A stretch of 36,902 nucleotides of DNA from Candidatus Bathyarchaeota archaeon (GCA_026014545.1 JAOZIH010000011.1:1-36902), one strand, 5' to 3'. Shown: positions 1 through 8,125, numbered from the stretch's first letter. A program made the numbers and translations. The notes: a model not told the origin generated them from the letters alone.

Positions 1-2
1 TT

Positions 3-770
3 GTCTTCTGCCAGAAAGGCATTGACGACATGGTTCAGCACTTCTTGGCTAAAGAGGGCATAATGGCTGCTAGACGCATTAAGGAGTCTGACATGGAGAA
101 GCTGGCGCGTGCAACCGGCGGACGCATTGTTTCCGACCTGGAGGACTTGTCTGCAAAGGATCTTGGTCAAGCAGGTTTAGTTGAAGAGCGTAAAATCGGC
201 GAGGACAAGCTGATCTTCGTTGAGAAATGCAAGGATCCGCATTCAGTGGCTATTCTCCTGCGTGCAGGGCTGGAGCGGATGGTGGACGAGGCTGAAAGAG
301 CAATGACTGACGCTCTCTCAGTGGTTTCCGATGTTATCGAAAACAGCAAAATCGTTGCTGGCGGCGGCGCAATCGAAGTTGAAATTGCAAAAGAACTACG
401 CAGCTATGCACCAAAAGTCGGCGGTAGAGAGCAGCTTGCCATAGAAGCTTTCGCAGAGGCTGTTGAAGTGATACCAAAGACGCTGGCGGAAAACGCAGGA
501 TTAGAGCCAATAGACATAATCGTGGAACTCCGCGCGGCTCATGAGAAGGAAGATGGCAAATACAAGGGCATCAACGTTTTCACTGGTAAACTTCAAGACA
601 GCTTTGCGAACGGCGTTATTGAACCGGCAGTGGTTAAAGAGCAAGCTATTAAATCAGCCGCTGAATCAGCAGCCATGATATTACGCATAGACGATGTCAT
701 CGCTGCCTCAAAACCAAAAGAGGGCCCAGGTGGAAAGACGCCGCCAGGCGGTCCTGAAGGCGAAGAATAA
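3..770 (+). CDS. Thermosome (group II chaperonin) subunit, C-terminal part
   Basis: The window opens inside this gene; the open frame enters at base 3 and ends at a TAA. About 255 residues remain of a family usually near 545. The visible part holds a VFCQKGIDD segment, the apical and intermediate regions, the [15 protein letters not shown] segment typical of the second equatorial half, and the closing [10 protein letters not shown] stretch. The tail is Gly/Pro/Glu rich ([15 protein letters not shown]) in place of the usual GGM repeats. Thermosomes are cytosolic ATP-dependent double-ring folding machines, often built from two or three paralogues; which paralogue this is cannot be told. A T-rich stretch follows the stop. 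The family call is secure. Confidence 0.95.
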   Translation, partial: VFCQKGIDDMVQHFLAKEGIMAARRIKESDMEKLARATGGRIVSDLEDLSAKDLGQAGLVEERKIGEDKLIFVEKCKDPHSVAILLRAGLERMVDEAERAMTDALSVVSDVIENSKIVAGGGAIEVEIAKELRSYAPKVGGREQLAIEAFAEAVEVIPKTLAENAGLEPIDIIVELRAAHEKEDGKYKGINVFTGKLQDSFANGVIEPAVVKEQAIKSAAESAAMILRIDDVIAASKPKEGPGGKTPPGGPEGEE

Positions 771-774
771 ACAT

Positions 775-800
775 CCATTTTTTCTTTATCTTCCTAAATA
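775..800 (+). terminator. T-rich 3' end after the thermosome gene
   Basis: A run of six T followed by more T-rich sequence lies a few bases after the stop codon. Archaeal RNA polymerase commonly terminates on such oligo-T tracts without a hairpin. No stem is visible, so this rests on composition and position only. Confidence 0.35.
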
Positions 801-898
801 ATCGTTTTTAATTGCCTGTTTCAGCGTGCAGCGTAACATCTTGCCTGACTTGTGAACTGCGCTGTCTTTTCTTGCAAGGTGGTTTCTGCTGCCATGGC

Positions 899-954
899 CG
901 CGGGATAGACCCTCCTATAGGTTTCTGCAATGAACCACTAATAGCCGCCAAATA
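899..954 (-). repeat. Dispersed intergenic repeat, copy 1
   Basis: Read on the minus strand, this 56-nt stretch matches 23209..23263 on the plus strand except for one extra G and a few differences near the 3' end. It begins TATTTGGCGGCTATTAGTG, continues TTCATTGCAGAAACCTATAG, and ends in a small GGG/CCC hairpin. It sits between the convergent thermosome and DNA ligase genes, so it lies downstream of both. No coding potential is evident. Confidence 0.7.
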
Positions 955-1030
955 GGTTTGTCAAATTTGTCAGCCCTTAGACGCCACGCTTACAGTAATA
1001 GTCGCATAAAAGGGCGATTAGGCAATAGGT

Positions 1031-2725
1031 CTATTCGGTTTTGTATTTGCCCTTTTTAGCAAACTGTTGCTCATAAATGTGCTTGATTTTCTCGATTGTG
1101 TCTGCCTCTTCTGCTGTTTTGTCTTCTCTTATGCGGCTTATGCGTGCAAACCTAAGTGCCATGCCTGACTTGTATTTCGGGCTTTTCTGAATCTCGTTAT
1201 AGGTAACTTCAACTACGATGCGGGGAAGCACAAACACGCGATTGCGTTCCTCATGCACAGCCAGCGCTTTAAGTCGCTTGGTCATCTCAGCCATTTCTGC
1301 GTCAGTTAAACCCTTAAATGTCTTGCCTACGTTCAGAAACTCGCCAGTAACAGCATCCCGCGCAGCCAGATAATAATCAGAGAGCCATTCATGGCGACGC
1401 CCATAGCCGTATTCTGCGGCTGTTATCACCAAATCCAGCGGCTCCAGCACCGGCTTAATTTTGAACCAGCGCTTTCCGCGTGCTCCAGGCGTGTAAGGGC
1501 TGTCAAGCTTTTTCGCCATTAAACCCTCGTGTCCAGAGTCTATGGCTTCCTTCAAAAACGCCTCTGCTTCCTCCTTTCTGTCAGTGATAACTTGCTTAGT
1601 TAACGGTATTCCCCCTGCGTTTTCGGCTAATATCCTCCTGCGCTGCACGTACGGAAGGGAGATGAGGCTCTCCCCGTTAAGATAGAGCATATCAAACAAG
1701 TAAAGCGCCACAGGAATTTCTTCGGCAGTATCCTGTACTTCGCGAATTCGCTTAAATCTGCGCATCAAATGCTGAAACGGAATAGGACGGCCGCCATGGT
1801 CTACGGCTATAACTTCGCCCTCGAGTATAGCCTCGCTCGCGTTAACATTAGCCTTTACAGCTTTAACAACCTCGGGGAGACTACGCGTTACGTCGGTAAG
1901 CCTGCGGCTGAAAACACGCACGTCGCCGCCTCGCTTATGAATCTGAACCCGAGCGCCATCATATTTGTACTCAAATGCTGTTTTGCCGCCGTGCTGCGCC
2001 AGCACTTCAGCAACATCGTCGGCACTCTGCGCAAGCATTAGCTTCACAGGCCTAAAAACCTGAAAACCCAGCTGCTCCAATTGCGCCTTGCCGCCGACCT
2101 TTGCCATGGCAGCTACCTCAGCTATGTCGCCCAGCGTCATGCTTGCTTTCTGTACTGCTGCAAGCGGCACATTAAAAGCCAGTGCAACCGCCTGCTCCAT
2201 CAGACCTTCATGCATGCCAGTGCGCATTTCACCAATGAAAATCTTCACTAAATACTTAACTTCTACAGGTGATGCTTGGCTTAAAAGCGTCGTTATCAAT
2301 CGCTCTTTCTTTTCTCTCGAGCCTGCACCCGTAGCGCTGGCTATGGCGTCCAGTAATCGCCTAACTTCGAGAATAGTCAATGTCTCATCCTGCAGCAGCG
2401 TTTGCCTTTGCACGTTGGTTTTCTCGAAGAGTGCTTTCGCTGCGGCGCCAACATCGCCTGTATGTGCGAAAGCCTCGTGAAAAACGCTCCAGTCTACATC
2501 GGTTATTCGCTGAAGAACGCCGCTTAGAGTTGTCCAGCTTACATCTAGGGTTTTCTGGCTCCATTTCGGGAAAGCTCGCCCAAGAATCAAGGAAACGGCT
2601 GGCTCCACGTCCTCAGCGTCCAAGCTTTTCAAAAAGTCAGCGGCTATGGCTATTATTTCAAGTCGCTTTTTAGTAGCCTCTACCTTTTCGAGGAAGACTG
2701 CTAAAGACTTGAAAAGCGTGGCCAT
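1031..2725 (-). CDS. lig: ATP-dependent DNA ligase
   Basis: This enzyme seals DNA nicks through a lysine-AMP intermediate in replication and repair. The nucleotidyltransferase motif I, KYDGAR, is present with the adenylated lysine at about residue 254. Downstream are EGEVIA, the LFDMLYLNG and EGLMAKK motifs, and a C-terminal OB-fold region with WFKIKP. The N-terminal 200 residues match the DNA-binding domain of archaeal/eukaryotic ligase I. I chose the ATG at 2725 (564 aa, MATLFKSL...) because GAGGCAGAGG lies just upstream; an earlier in-frame ATG at 2746 adds seven residues but has no ribosome site. The stop is TAG. The gene converges on the thermosome gene. Confidence 0.95.
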   Translation of the reverse strand: MATLFKSLAVFLEKVEATKKRLEIIAIAADFLKSLDAEDVEPAVSLILGRAFPKWSQKTLDVSWTTLSGVLQRITDVDWSVFHEAFAHTGDVGAAAKALFEKTNVQRQTLLQDETLTILEVRRLLDAIASATGAGSREKKERLITTLLSQASPVEVKYLVKIFIGEMRTGMHEGLMEQAVALAFNVPLAAVQKASMTLGDIAEVAAMAKVGGKAQLEQLGFQVFRPVKLMLAQSADDVAEVLAQHGGKTAFEYKYDGARVQIHKRGGDVRVFSRRLTDVTRSLPEVVKAVKANVNASEAILEGEVIAVDHGGRPIPFQHLMRRFKRIREVQDTAEEIPVALYLFDMLYLNGESLISLPYVQRRRILAENAGGIPLTKQVITDRKEEAEAFLKEAIDSGHEGLMAKKLDSPYTPGARGKRWFKIKPVLEPLDLVITAAEYGYGRRHEWLSDYYLAARDAVTGEFLNVGKTFKGLTDAEMAEMTKRLKALAVHEERNRVFVLPRIVVEVTYNEIQKSPKYKSGMALRFARISRIREDKTAEEADTIEKIKHIYEQQFAKKGKYKTE

Positions 2726-2831
2726 AACCCTCTGCCTCAAAACCATGCTGCTAAATGGGCTAAGCTATTACTTAGCGATTTCAAAGTAAAAAAGGTGAAC
2801 GGTGGATGCTGCTAAGAAACGCGAAAAACTT

Positions 2832-3206
2832 TTAGAAGGTACTTTCTAGCTTTGTTTTAACCTCTTTAATCCGCTTATCCAGTTCTTCAACTTTCGCCGT
2901 GTTTCCTAGGGCTTTATAGCAGTCTCTTGCAAAGTCTAAAGCGCTCAAGCCGAAGCGATCATATCCCTTCTCAAAAGAAAGCTCAGCAGACTGCATAAAA
3001 TGCTCTGCGGCTTTCTCATACTCTTTCAAGCCGAAGCCGCACTCGCCAGCCTTGTAAAGCATAGTGGTAGCGTCAAAGAAGTTCTGCTTCTTCCGGTAAA
3101 GCTCTGCGGTTTTCAAGAAAAGCTCACGTGCCTCCGTAAACTTACCAGCGTCCAAGAGGTTATTTGCGTCCTTGTGCATCTTAACTGGATCTTCTTTTTC
3201 ACTCAT
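2832..3206 (-). CDS. Small TPR/alpha-SNAP-like helical repeat protein
   Basis: A 124-residue hydrophilic protein built almost entirely of amphipathic helix pairs with TPR-like spacing (AGKFTEARELFLKTAELYR, then EYEKAAEHFMQSAELSFEKG, then ALDFARDCYKALG). Such repeats mediate protein-protein contacts; the partner is unknown. The pattern resembles archaeal SNAP-like TPR proteins. I start at the ATG at 3206; a TTG three codons upstream is possible. It lies 105 bp below the ligase start, on the same strand, and is transcribed divergently from the threonine-synthase-like gene. There is no signal peptide or membrane segment. The fold is fairly sure and the function is not known. Confidence 0.8.
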   Translation of the reverse strand: MSEKEDPVKMHKDANNLLDAGKFTEARELFLKTAELYRKKQNFFDATTMLYKAGECGFGLKEYEKAAEHFMQSAELSFEKGYDRFGLSALDFARDCYKALGNTAKVEELDKRIKEVKTKLESTF

Positions 3207-3291
3207 GACATTCAACTCTTACGGCTATATCAAACAATGAGCCCCAATTTAGAGTTTCCTCTTTCCCGTGGTCTTAAAAGGAGAAAATGGC

Positions 3292-3302
3292 AAATATATA
3301 AC
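3292..3302 (+). promoter_or_regulatory. TATA box of the threonine-synthase-like gene
   Basis: AAATATATAAC is centred about 42 bp before the GTG start, so transcription would begin near 3322, just ahead of the AGGAGA ribosome site at 3324-3329. This gives a very short 5' leader and supports the GTG at 3339 as the start. Confidence 0.55.
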
Positions 3303-3338
3303 ACAAAAGCATGTGTGCCTCTTAGGAGACGGCATGAA

Positions 3339-4736
3339 GTGCTTAAGTGCATTCGATGCGGCGCAGAATTCCCGACCTACCCCTTAAGAAGTAACTGCGA
3401 AAAATGCGGGGGAATATTAGAGTACACTGGAGACGCCGTTAAAATTGCGGGAGTACAATTTTCTGGCTCTATGGGCTTCTGGAGATATAAGCCGCTGCTT
3501 CCATCTGTCCATAACACTGTAAGTTTAGGTGAGGGCGGAACACCCTTACACAAAGCTGAAAGATTAGCAAAGAATCTCCGTTTGAGAGAGCTTTACTTGA
3601 AAGATGAAACACGCAACCCTACCAATTCGTATAGAGACCGTGCTGCTGCCCTTCTGACATCTAATGCACTTGACAAAAAATTTGACACGTTGATATGCGC
3701 CTCAAATGGGAATATGGGCGCCTCATTGGCTGCTTACTCAGCGAAAGCAGGGTTAATCTGCCATGTTATTGTTCCAGAAATAGTTGATATGGGAAAGCTA
3801 GCACAAATGATTGCCTATGACGCGATCATCGAAAAATCCGGTGAAATTCTCGATGACGCAATACGCAGGGCCGTGGCTATGGCGGAGGAAACAGGCTGGT
3901 ACCAAGCCACAGCGGAATTGAACCCGCTTGTAATCGAAGCACAGAAAACGATTTCTTATGAAATCTGCGAGCAGTTCGGTGTTCCAGAATGGGTTTTAGT
4001 GCCCATGGGAAGCGGTGGCACAATTTATTCTATCTGGAAAGGCTTCAAAGAGCTAAAGCAATTGGGCATCGTTAATTTGTCTCCAAAAATTGTAGGCGTT
4101 CAACCGGAAGGATGCGCCGCCATAGTCGATGCGTTGGCTAAAGGCGCTTCAGAATCCGCGAAAATCCAGAAACCATCCACGCGGGCGCTCGCCGTTCTAG
4201 TGGCGAAGCCCTTGCAGAGCGAATTAGCTATAAAGGCAATCAAGGAATCAGATGGCTTGGCTTTAAAAGTTTCAGACTCTGAGATCCTAAGCGCAGAGCT
4301 GCAGATAGCTAAGACAGAAGGTGTTTTCGCTGAACCTGCAAGCGCTGCAACAATCGCTGCACTAAAAAAATTGGCCGAGGCGGAGAAAATCTCTGGGGAT
4401 AGCAGTGTCGTGTGTCTTATTACGGGTAGTGGACTTAAAGCAACTGATGTACTGCAAGCGCTTACTAAGAAGCAGAAGACCGCTGTTATAGGCTTAGAAA
4501 TAAGCACGAAAGAAAAAATCCTCAGGATTCTCAGCCAAAAAGACAGTTACGGTTATGATTTGTGGAAAAGCTTGGGGAAAACTATGACTCGCGCTGCTAT
4601 CTACCAGCATTTGAATGAGTTGACAGAGAGGGGATTGATTGTGGCTTACGAGAAGAGCGGGCGACGGTTCTTTCGTATATCGGAGCGTGGAAGGAAGGCT
4701 CTTGCGGCTATTGATGACTTAAAACTTTTAATTTAG
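3339..4736 (+). CDS. Threonine-synthase-like PLP-fold protein fused to a C-terminal winged helix
   Basis: A 465-residue protein. Residues 1-40 form a CxxC...CxxC zinc ribbon (CIRCGAEF, CEKCGG), as in archaeal threonine synthases. Residues about 60-385 are a fold-type II PLP domain: NPTNSYRDR, SNGNMGASLAAYSA, the phosphate loop GSGGTIYS and a final ITGSGLK. Threonine synthase converts O-phosphohomoserine to threonine, but the residue expected to be the PLP lysine (NPTGSFKDR in the family) is Arg99 here, codon AGA. Residues about 386-465 form a PadR-like winged helix (EKILRILSQKDSYGYDLWKS, then RAAIYQHLNELTERGL). The start is GTG with AGGAGA nine bases upstream; the open frame extends to 3000 but overlaps the TPR gene and looks non-coding there. 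It may be an active ThrC, a divergent paralogue, or a PLP-sensing regulator. Confidence 0.85.
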   Translation: MLKCIRCGAEFPTYPLRSNCEKCGGILEYTGDAVKIAGVQFSGSMGFWRYKPLLPSVHNTVSLGEGGTPLHKAERLAKNLRLRELYLKDETRNPTNSYRDRAAALLTSNALDKKFDTLICASNGNMGASLAAYSAKAGLICHVIVPEIVDMGKLAQMIAYDAIIEKSGEILDDAIRRAVAMAEETGWYQATAELNPLVIEAQKTISYEICEQFGVPEWVLVPMGSGGTIYSIWKGFKELKQLGIVNLSPKIVGVQPEGCAAIVDALAKGASESAKIQKPSTRALAVLVAKPLQSELAIKAIKESDGLALKVSDSEILSAELQIAKTEGVFAEPASAATIAALKKLAEAEKISGDSSVVCLITGSGLKATDVLQALTKKQKTAVIGLEISTKEKILRILSQKDSYGYDLWKSLGKTMTRAAIYQHLNELTERGLIVAYEKSGRRFFRISERGRKALAAIDDLKLLI

Positions 4737-4750
4737 GCGGCAAAAGTTTA

Positions 4751-4774
4751 ATAGTATAGTTATAACTATACTAT
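4751..4774. promoter_or_regulatory. Perfect 24-bp palindrome, candidate operator
   Basis: The half-site ATAGTATAGTTA is followed at once by its exact reverse complement. The palindrome lies 14 bp after the stop of the winged-helix fusion and 14 bp before the ATG of the ECF S component. Its centre is about 26 bp upstream of that ATG, where a TATA box would sit for leaderless transcription, so a bound dimer would block TBP/TFB. No T-run follows, which argues against a terminator. Confidence 0.6.
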
Positions 4775-4788
4775 GCCGGTGTGCTTAC

Positions 4789-5322
4789 ATGAACAAGCAA
4801 GCCGCCTTACGTACGCCTCTTAAAATAGCCCTATCCGCAGTTCTCGGCGCACTTGCCGCTGCCGTAACAATTTCATTCGTAATACCCATACCCGCAACAA
4901 GCGGCTACTTCAACCTTGGCGAAGCAATAGTCTACATATCAGCGCTCATCTTCGGACCTTTCGTGGGCACCTTTACAGGAGCCAGCATAGCAATAGCAGA
5001 CATTCTTGTTCCCGGAGCAGCCCAGTTTGCCCCTGGCACGCTGCCGATCAAAGGTCTCGAAGGAGCTATCGTCGGCATTCTGTTCAAAAAGCTACATAAG
5101 CACATCGCGAACACTGGTTTATGTGCCTCCATTTCTGTCGTGGTCGGCGGTTTAGAAATGATAGCAGGCTACTTCATCTACGAACAACTATTTCTTAGCT
5201 ATCCAATGGAAGCCGCCTTAGTGGAGGTCCCGTTTAATATTGTGCAAATGGTTATTGGCTTGATCATAGCAGTGCCAGTGATGTTCATGGTTCAGCGTGT
5301 TTTCCCACAACTTAAAAGCTAG
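4789..5322 (+). CDS. ECF transporter S component (substrate-binding membrane protein)
   Basis: A 177-residue protein with about six hydrophobic segments and almost no soluble domain. The FNLGEAIVYISALIFGPFVG segment, followed by a GAS..IADIL loop, is typical of S components of energy-coupling factor importers, which bind a vitamin or cofactor precursor and work with EcfA/EcfT. No EcfA or EcfT gene is in the window, so a shared (group II) energizing module is likely. The substrate cannot be read from sequence. The ATG follows a GGTG at spacing eight. The gene is preceded by the palindrome and followed after 29 bp by the HypE-like gene, with which it probably forms an operon. Confidence 0.8.
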   Translation: MNKQAALRTPLKIALSAVLGALAAAVTISFVIPIPATSGYFNLGEAIVYISALIFGPFVGTFTGASIAIADILVPGAAQFAPGTLPIKGLEGAIVGILFKKLHKHIANTGLCASISVVVGGLEMIAGYFIYEQLFLSYPMEAALVEVPFNIVQMVIGLIIAVPVMFMVQRVFPQLKS

Positions 5323-5351
5323 ACCTGCACCATTCTAGCAAGTGAGCTAAA

Positions 5352-6359
5352 ATGAAGCTTCCACCCGGCAAAATCCCCGTTGACATTCTGAAAGAAGTTG
5401 TTTTCAAAAACTTAGGCGCAACCCGCAAAGAAGTCATCATAGGCCCCGCCGCTGGAATCGATGGCGCAGTCTTAGACATAGGCGATAAATCACTGATAGC
5501 CTCAATGGACCCAATCACCGGCGCAGTGGAGCGCATAGGCTGGCTAGCCGTCAACGTGAACGCTAATGACGTAGCCACTTTCGGCGTTGACCCCGCCTTT
5601 CTATTCTCATGTATGCTGCTGCCAGAAAACGCGGACAAAGCGCTCGTTGAAGCCATAAGCAGCCAGATGAACGCGGCTGCAAAAGACCTCGGCATCGCCA
5701 TAGTAGGCGGACACTGCGAATCCACACCAAGCTTAACAAACCCTATAGTTGTAGGCTGCATAATTGGCTTAACAGCGAAAGGCTGCTATGTCACCGCAGG
5801 AGGCGCAAAAGCCGACGACAAGCTCATATTAACGAAAAGCGCGGGAATAGAAGGCACTGCTATACTCGCCACTGACAGAGAGCCTATGCTCAAGAAAGCC
5901 ATGGACGCGCAGATGCTTCAGGCGGCAAAGAGCTTCTACAACCAAATAAGCGTGGTAAAAGACGCGTTAATCGCCTATCGGACAGGCGGCGTCCACGCCA
6001 TGCATGATCCAACCGAGGGCGGCGTAGCAGGCGGCATCCACGAGATGGCAGATGCCTCAAATCTAGGCGTAAAAATCTTCAGAGAAGCAGTTCCAGTTCA
6101 ACCTGAGACAGCGCGAATCTGCGGCATCTTCCAGATTGACCCGCTGCAGTTAATCAGCTCAGGCGCGCTGCTCATTGCCGCAGAACCAGAAAGCGCCGAC
6201 GCAATAATCTGCAGCCTAAAGCGCGAGCAGATTCCAGCCGCAGTCATTGGCGAATTCACAGAAAACACGCGACAAAGAGTGCTCATAAAGGAAGACGGCG
6301 TGGCGGAGGCGCTACCGCGGCCGTTATCAGATCATCTTTGGGTTGCGTTGAGGCGTTAA
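5352..6359 (+). CDS. AIR-synthase/HypE-like protein lacking the PRIC tail
   Basis: A 335-residue member of the PurM/HypE/ThiL/SelD fold family. HypE-like motifs include GIDGAVLDIGD, SMDPITGAVERIGWLAVNVN (HypE has DPITG...IGWLAVHVNAND), NANDVATFGVDP, IVGGHCE and HDPTEGGVAGGIHEMA. HypE makes the thiocyanate group of [NiFe]-hydrogenase from a C-terminal PRIC cysteine; this protein ends in ...HLWVALRR and has no such cysteine, so it should not do that chemistry. It may be an ATP-dependent phosphotransferase of unknown substrate, perhaps tied to the cofactor imported by the preceding S component (inference). Its last 33 bp overlap the 3' end of the convergent glycosyltransferase gene. Confidence 0.85.
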   Translation: MKLPPGKIPVDILKEVVFKNLGATRKEVIIGPAAGIDGAVLDIGDKSLIASMDPITGAVERIGWLAVNVNANDVATFGVDPAFLFSCMLLPENADKALVEAISSQMNAAAKDLGIAIVGGHCESTPSLTNPIVVGCIIGLTAKGCYVTAGGAKADDKLILTKSAGIEGTAILATDREPMLKKAMDAQMLQAAKSFYNQISVVKDALIAYRTGGVHAMHDPTEGGVAGGIHEMADASNLGVKIFREAVPVQPETARICGIFQIDPLQLISSGALLIAAEPESADAIICSLKREQIPAAVIGEFTENTRQRVLIKEDGVAEALPRPLSDHLWVALRR

Positions 6360-7106
6360 GAGATTTCTGGCGCCGTGGATGGAAAGCTGTAGAAACCACT
6401 GGATCATAAAAATCGGGTAATAAAAGATGTAAGAGTACAGATGCGAATAAAGCACGCCGCATCTAAAGTCCACAATAGCCTGCGAGACGCCATTCTGCAG
6501 GCTCCAGTTCGCTGGGGGTTTGAAATGCAAACAGAAAATGTCGTCGCCAACCACTATTTTGTAACCTTTCGCTTTTATCCAATTGATTATGTATGCGTCT
6601 TCGTAAGCATGCAACTGCTCAGGAATATGGATGTCCTCTACAGCCTCGCGACGAATAAGTGTATCATGCATCCCGCCTCTTAGACTAAAACATTGCCTGG
6701 CGACAAGGCTCTGCAACTTTAAAATGCGTTTATCTTTCATGTTAGGGATAACGTCGATGTTTACGCCCCAGACTGCGCCGACGTCGGCGGCTAAATGTCG
6801 CTCAGCATTTCTGAACCAGCTTCTGCTGAGGATTACATCGCTATCGACAAACATGAACCAGTCGGTGGTAATCTGCCGCAGTCCTTTTTCTCTTGCACGT
6901 GCTCTTGAGCCTTCCACGGCTATAACCTTAACATTCCCATATTTCTTGTTGAATTCTTCGACAATTTTCAGGGTGCGGTCAGTTGAAAAACCATCCACTA
7001 CTATCAAGTTCTTTACAGGCACATTTCGATAAACAGATGCCAAGCACCTATCAAGCAAGTGCTCGCTGTTCTTCGTAAGCACCACAACATCTATCGACTG
7101 CACCAT
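6327..7106 (-). CDS. Family 2 glycosyltransferase, paralogue A
   Basis: A 259-residue GT-A fold enzyme. The N-terminus has the nucleotide-sugar fold (VVVLTKNSEHLLDRCLASVY, DGFSTDRT) and a VDSDV DxD-type metal motif near residue 94. A hydrophobic C-terminal segment (YSYIFYYPIFMIQWFLQL) could attach it to the membrane. It probably transfers a sugar in surface glycan or protein glycosylation. It is a clear paralogue of the gene at 7220..7960, with which it shares a 54-nt stretch differing at one base. The two lie in tandem 113 bp apart. Its end overlaps the HypE-like gene by 33 bp. Confidence 0.88.
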   Translation of the reverse strand: MVQSIDVVVLTKNSEHLLDRCLASVYRNVPVKNLIVVDGFSTDRTLKIVEEFNKKYGNVKVIAVEGSRARAREKGLRQITTDWFMFVDSDVILSRSWFRNAERHLAADVGAVWGVNIDVIPNMKDKRILKLQSLVARQCFSLRGGMHDTLIRREAVEDIHIPEQLHAYEDAYIINWIKAKGYKIVVGDDIFCLHFKPPANWSLQNGVSQAIVDFRCGVLYSHLYSYIFYYPIFMIQWFLQLSIHGARNLLTPQRNPKMI

Positions 7107-7219
7107 TGTACCACTTCATGCTTCTTCTTTTGAAAGTCCACTTGATAAACGGTAATGTATGAAGCCAATTAGAAAATAAGAGTTTACCCAGATTCATCCT
7201 AAAACAGGCAGCGGAAACG

Positions 7220-7960
7220 CTACCTGCGCCGTTGGTTCTTCCTTTTGATAAAAAGTTGATAAAGCGAATATGCAGTGTAAAAGCCGTATGCAAGTGTTAA
7301 TTTAGCCAGCAAAGTTAGTTTACCAGCGCTGATTGCATCGGATATTATGCTTAAGCTTCCGCGAAGAGTCCAGACGCTTTCAGGGCGATAATGAATGCAG
7401 AAGGGATCATAACATGCAACCAGCTTGTAGCCTTTCCGCGTTATCCAATCCTTAATGTAAGCATCCTCGAAAACATGAAGATTCTTTGGGATTTCTATGT
7501 CTCTAACCGCTTCTGTGCGGATAAGCGTATCATGTGTTCCGCCCCTGATGTCAAATATTTTCCGTGTTATCCATAAAAACAGCTTAAGAATCATGGAGCT
7601 TTTGATGGTAGACCAAACTTCGATACCCCAGACTGCGCCGACGTCGGCGGCTAAATGTCGCTCAGCCTTTCTGAACCAGTCTTCGCTTAGAACTACATCA
7701 CTGTCAACGAACATGAACCATTCTGTTTCCACGTGGCTTATGCCCTTCTGCCTTGCTGTGGCGCGATTTCCCTTGTCTTGAAGCAGCAGGACGTTTCCAT
7801 GCTTACTATGAAACTCCTGTAGTATATCCAATGTTTCATCAGTTGAGTATCCATCAATAATGATTAGGCGGTTGACTGGAACATTGCGATAAACAGATTC
7901 AAGGCATTCTCTAAGCATTCTTTCGCTATTTTTTGTAATTACTACCACATCAACAAGCAT
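7220..7960 (-). CDS. Family 2 glycosyltransferase, paralogue B
   Basis: A 246-residue GT2 enzyme with the same architecture as its downstream neighbour: VVVITKNSERMLRECLESVY, DGYSTDET, VDSDVVLSEDWF, then RGGTHDTLIRTEAV and EDAYIKDW. The acceptor-side half and the C-terminus differ more than the N-terminus, suggesting different acceptors. The tail has one moderately hydrophobic segment followed by a basic KRKNQRRR end. The donor sugar is unknown. The gene is divergent from the radical SAM gene at 8194 and is probably the first of the two-gene GT unit. Confidence 0.88.
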   Translation of the reverse strand: MLVDVVVITKNSERMLRECLESVYRNVPVNRLIIIDGYSTDETLDILQEFHSKHGNVLLLQDKGNRATARQKGISHVETEWFMFVDSDVVLSEDWFRKAERHLAADVGAVWGIEVWSTIKSSMILKLFLWITRKIFDIRGGTHDTLIRTEAVRDIEIPKNLHVFEDAYIKDWITRKGYKLVACYDPFCIHYRPESVWTLRGSLSIISDAISAGKLTLLAKLTLAYGFYTAYSLYQLFIKRKNQRRR

Positions 7961-8125
7961 ATTCTCTATTCAATGTCCATCGCCTAATTAAGATTCATGG
8001 CAAAAAGCATGGAGCCAAAGCGTAAACCCGAGTTATCCGCATTCAACCGGCAGCAGCTAAACTCAAAAGAGGATAATGCTGCTCCTTTGCCGTTTCATTT
8101 AAATTTACCAAATTTGCCCTTATGA

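Noticed and set aside
1769-2673. Three plus-strand frames opposite the DNA ligase
   Set aside because: They are antisense shadows of the ligase codons with no homology or ribosome sites.
3000-3338. N-terminal extension of the threonine-synthase-like gene
   Set aside because: The open frame overlaps the TPR gene on the other strand, has no family similarity, and a TATA box plus AGGAGA place the start at GTG 3339.
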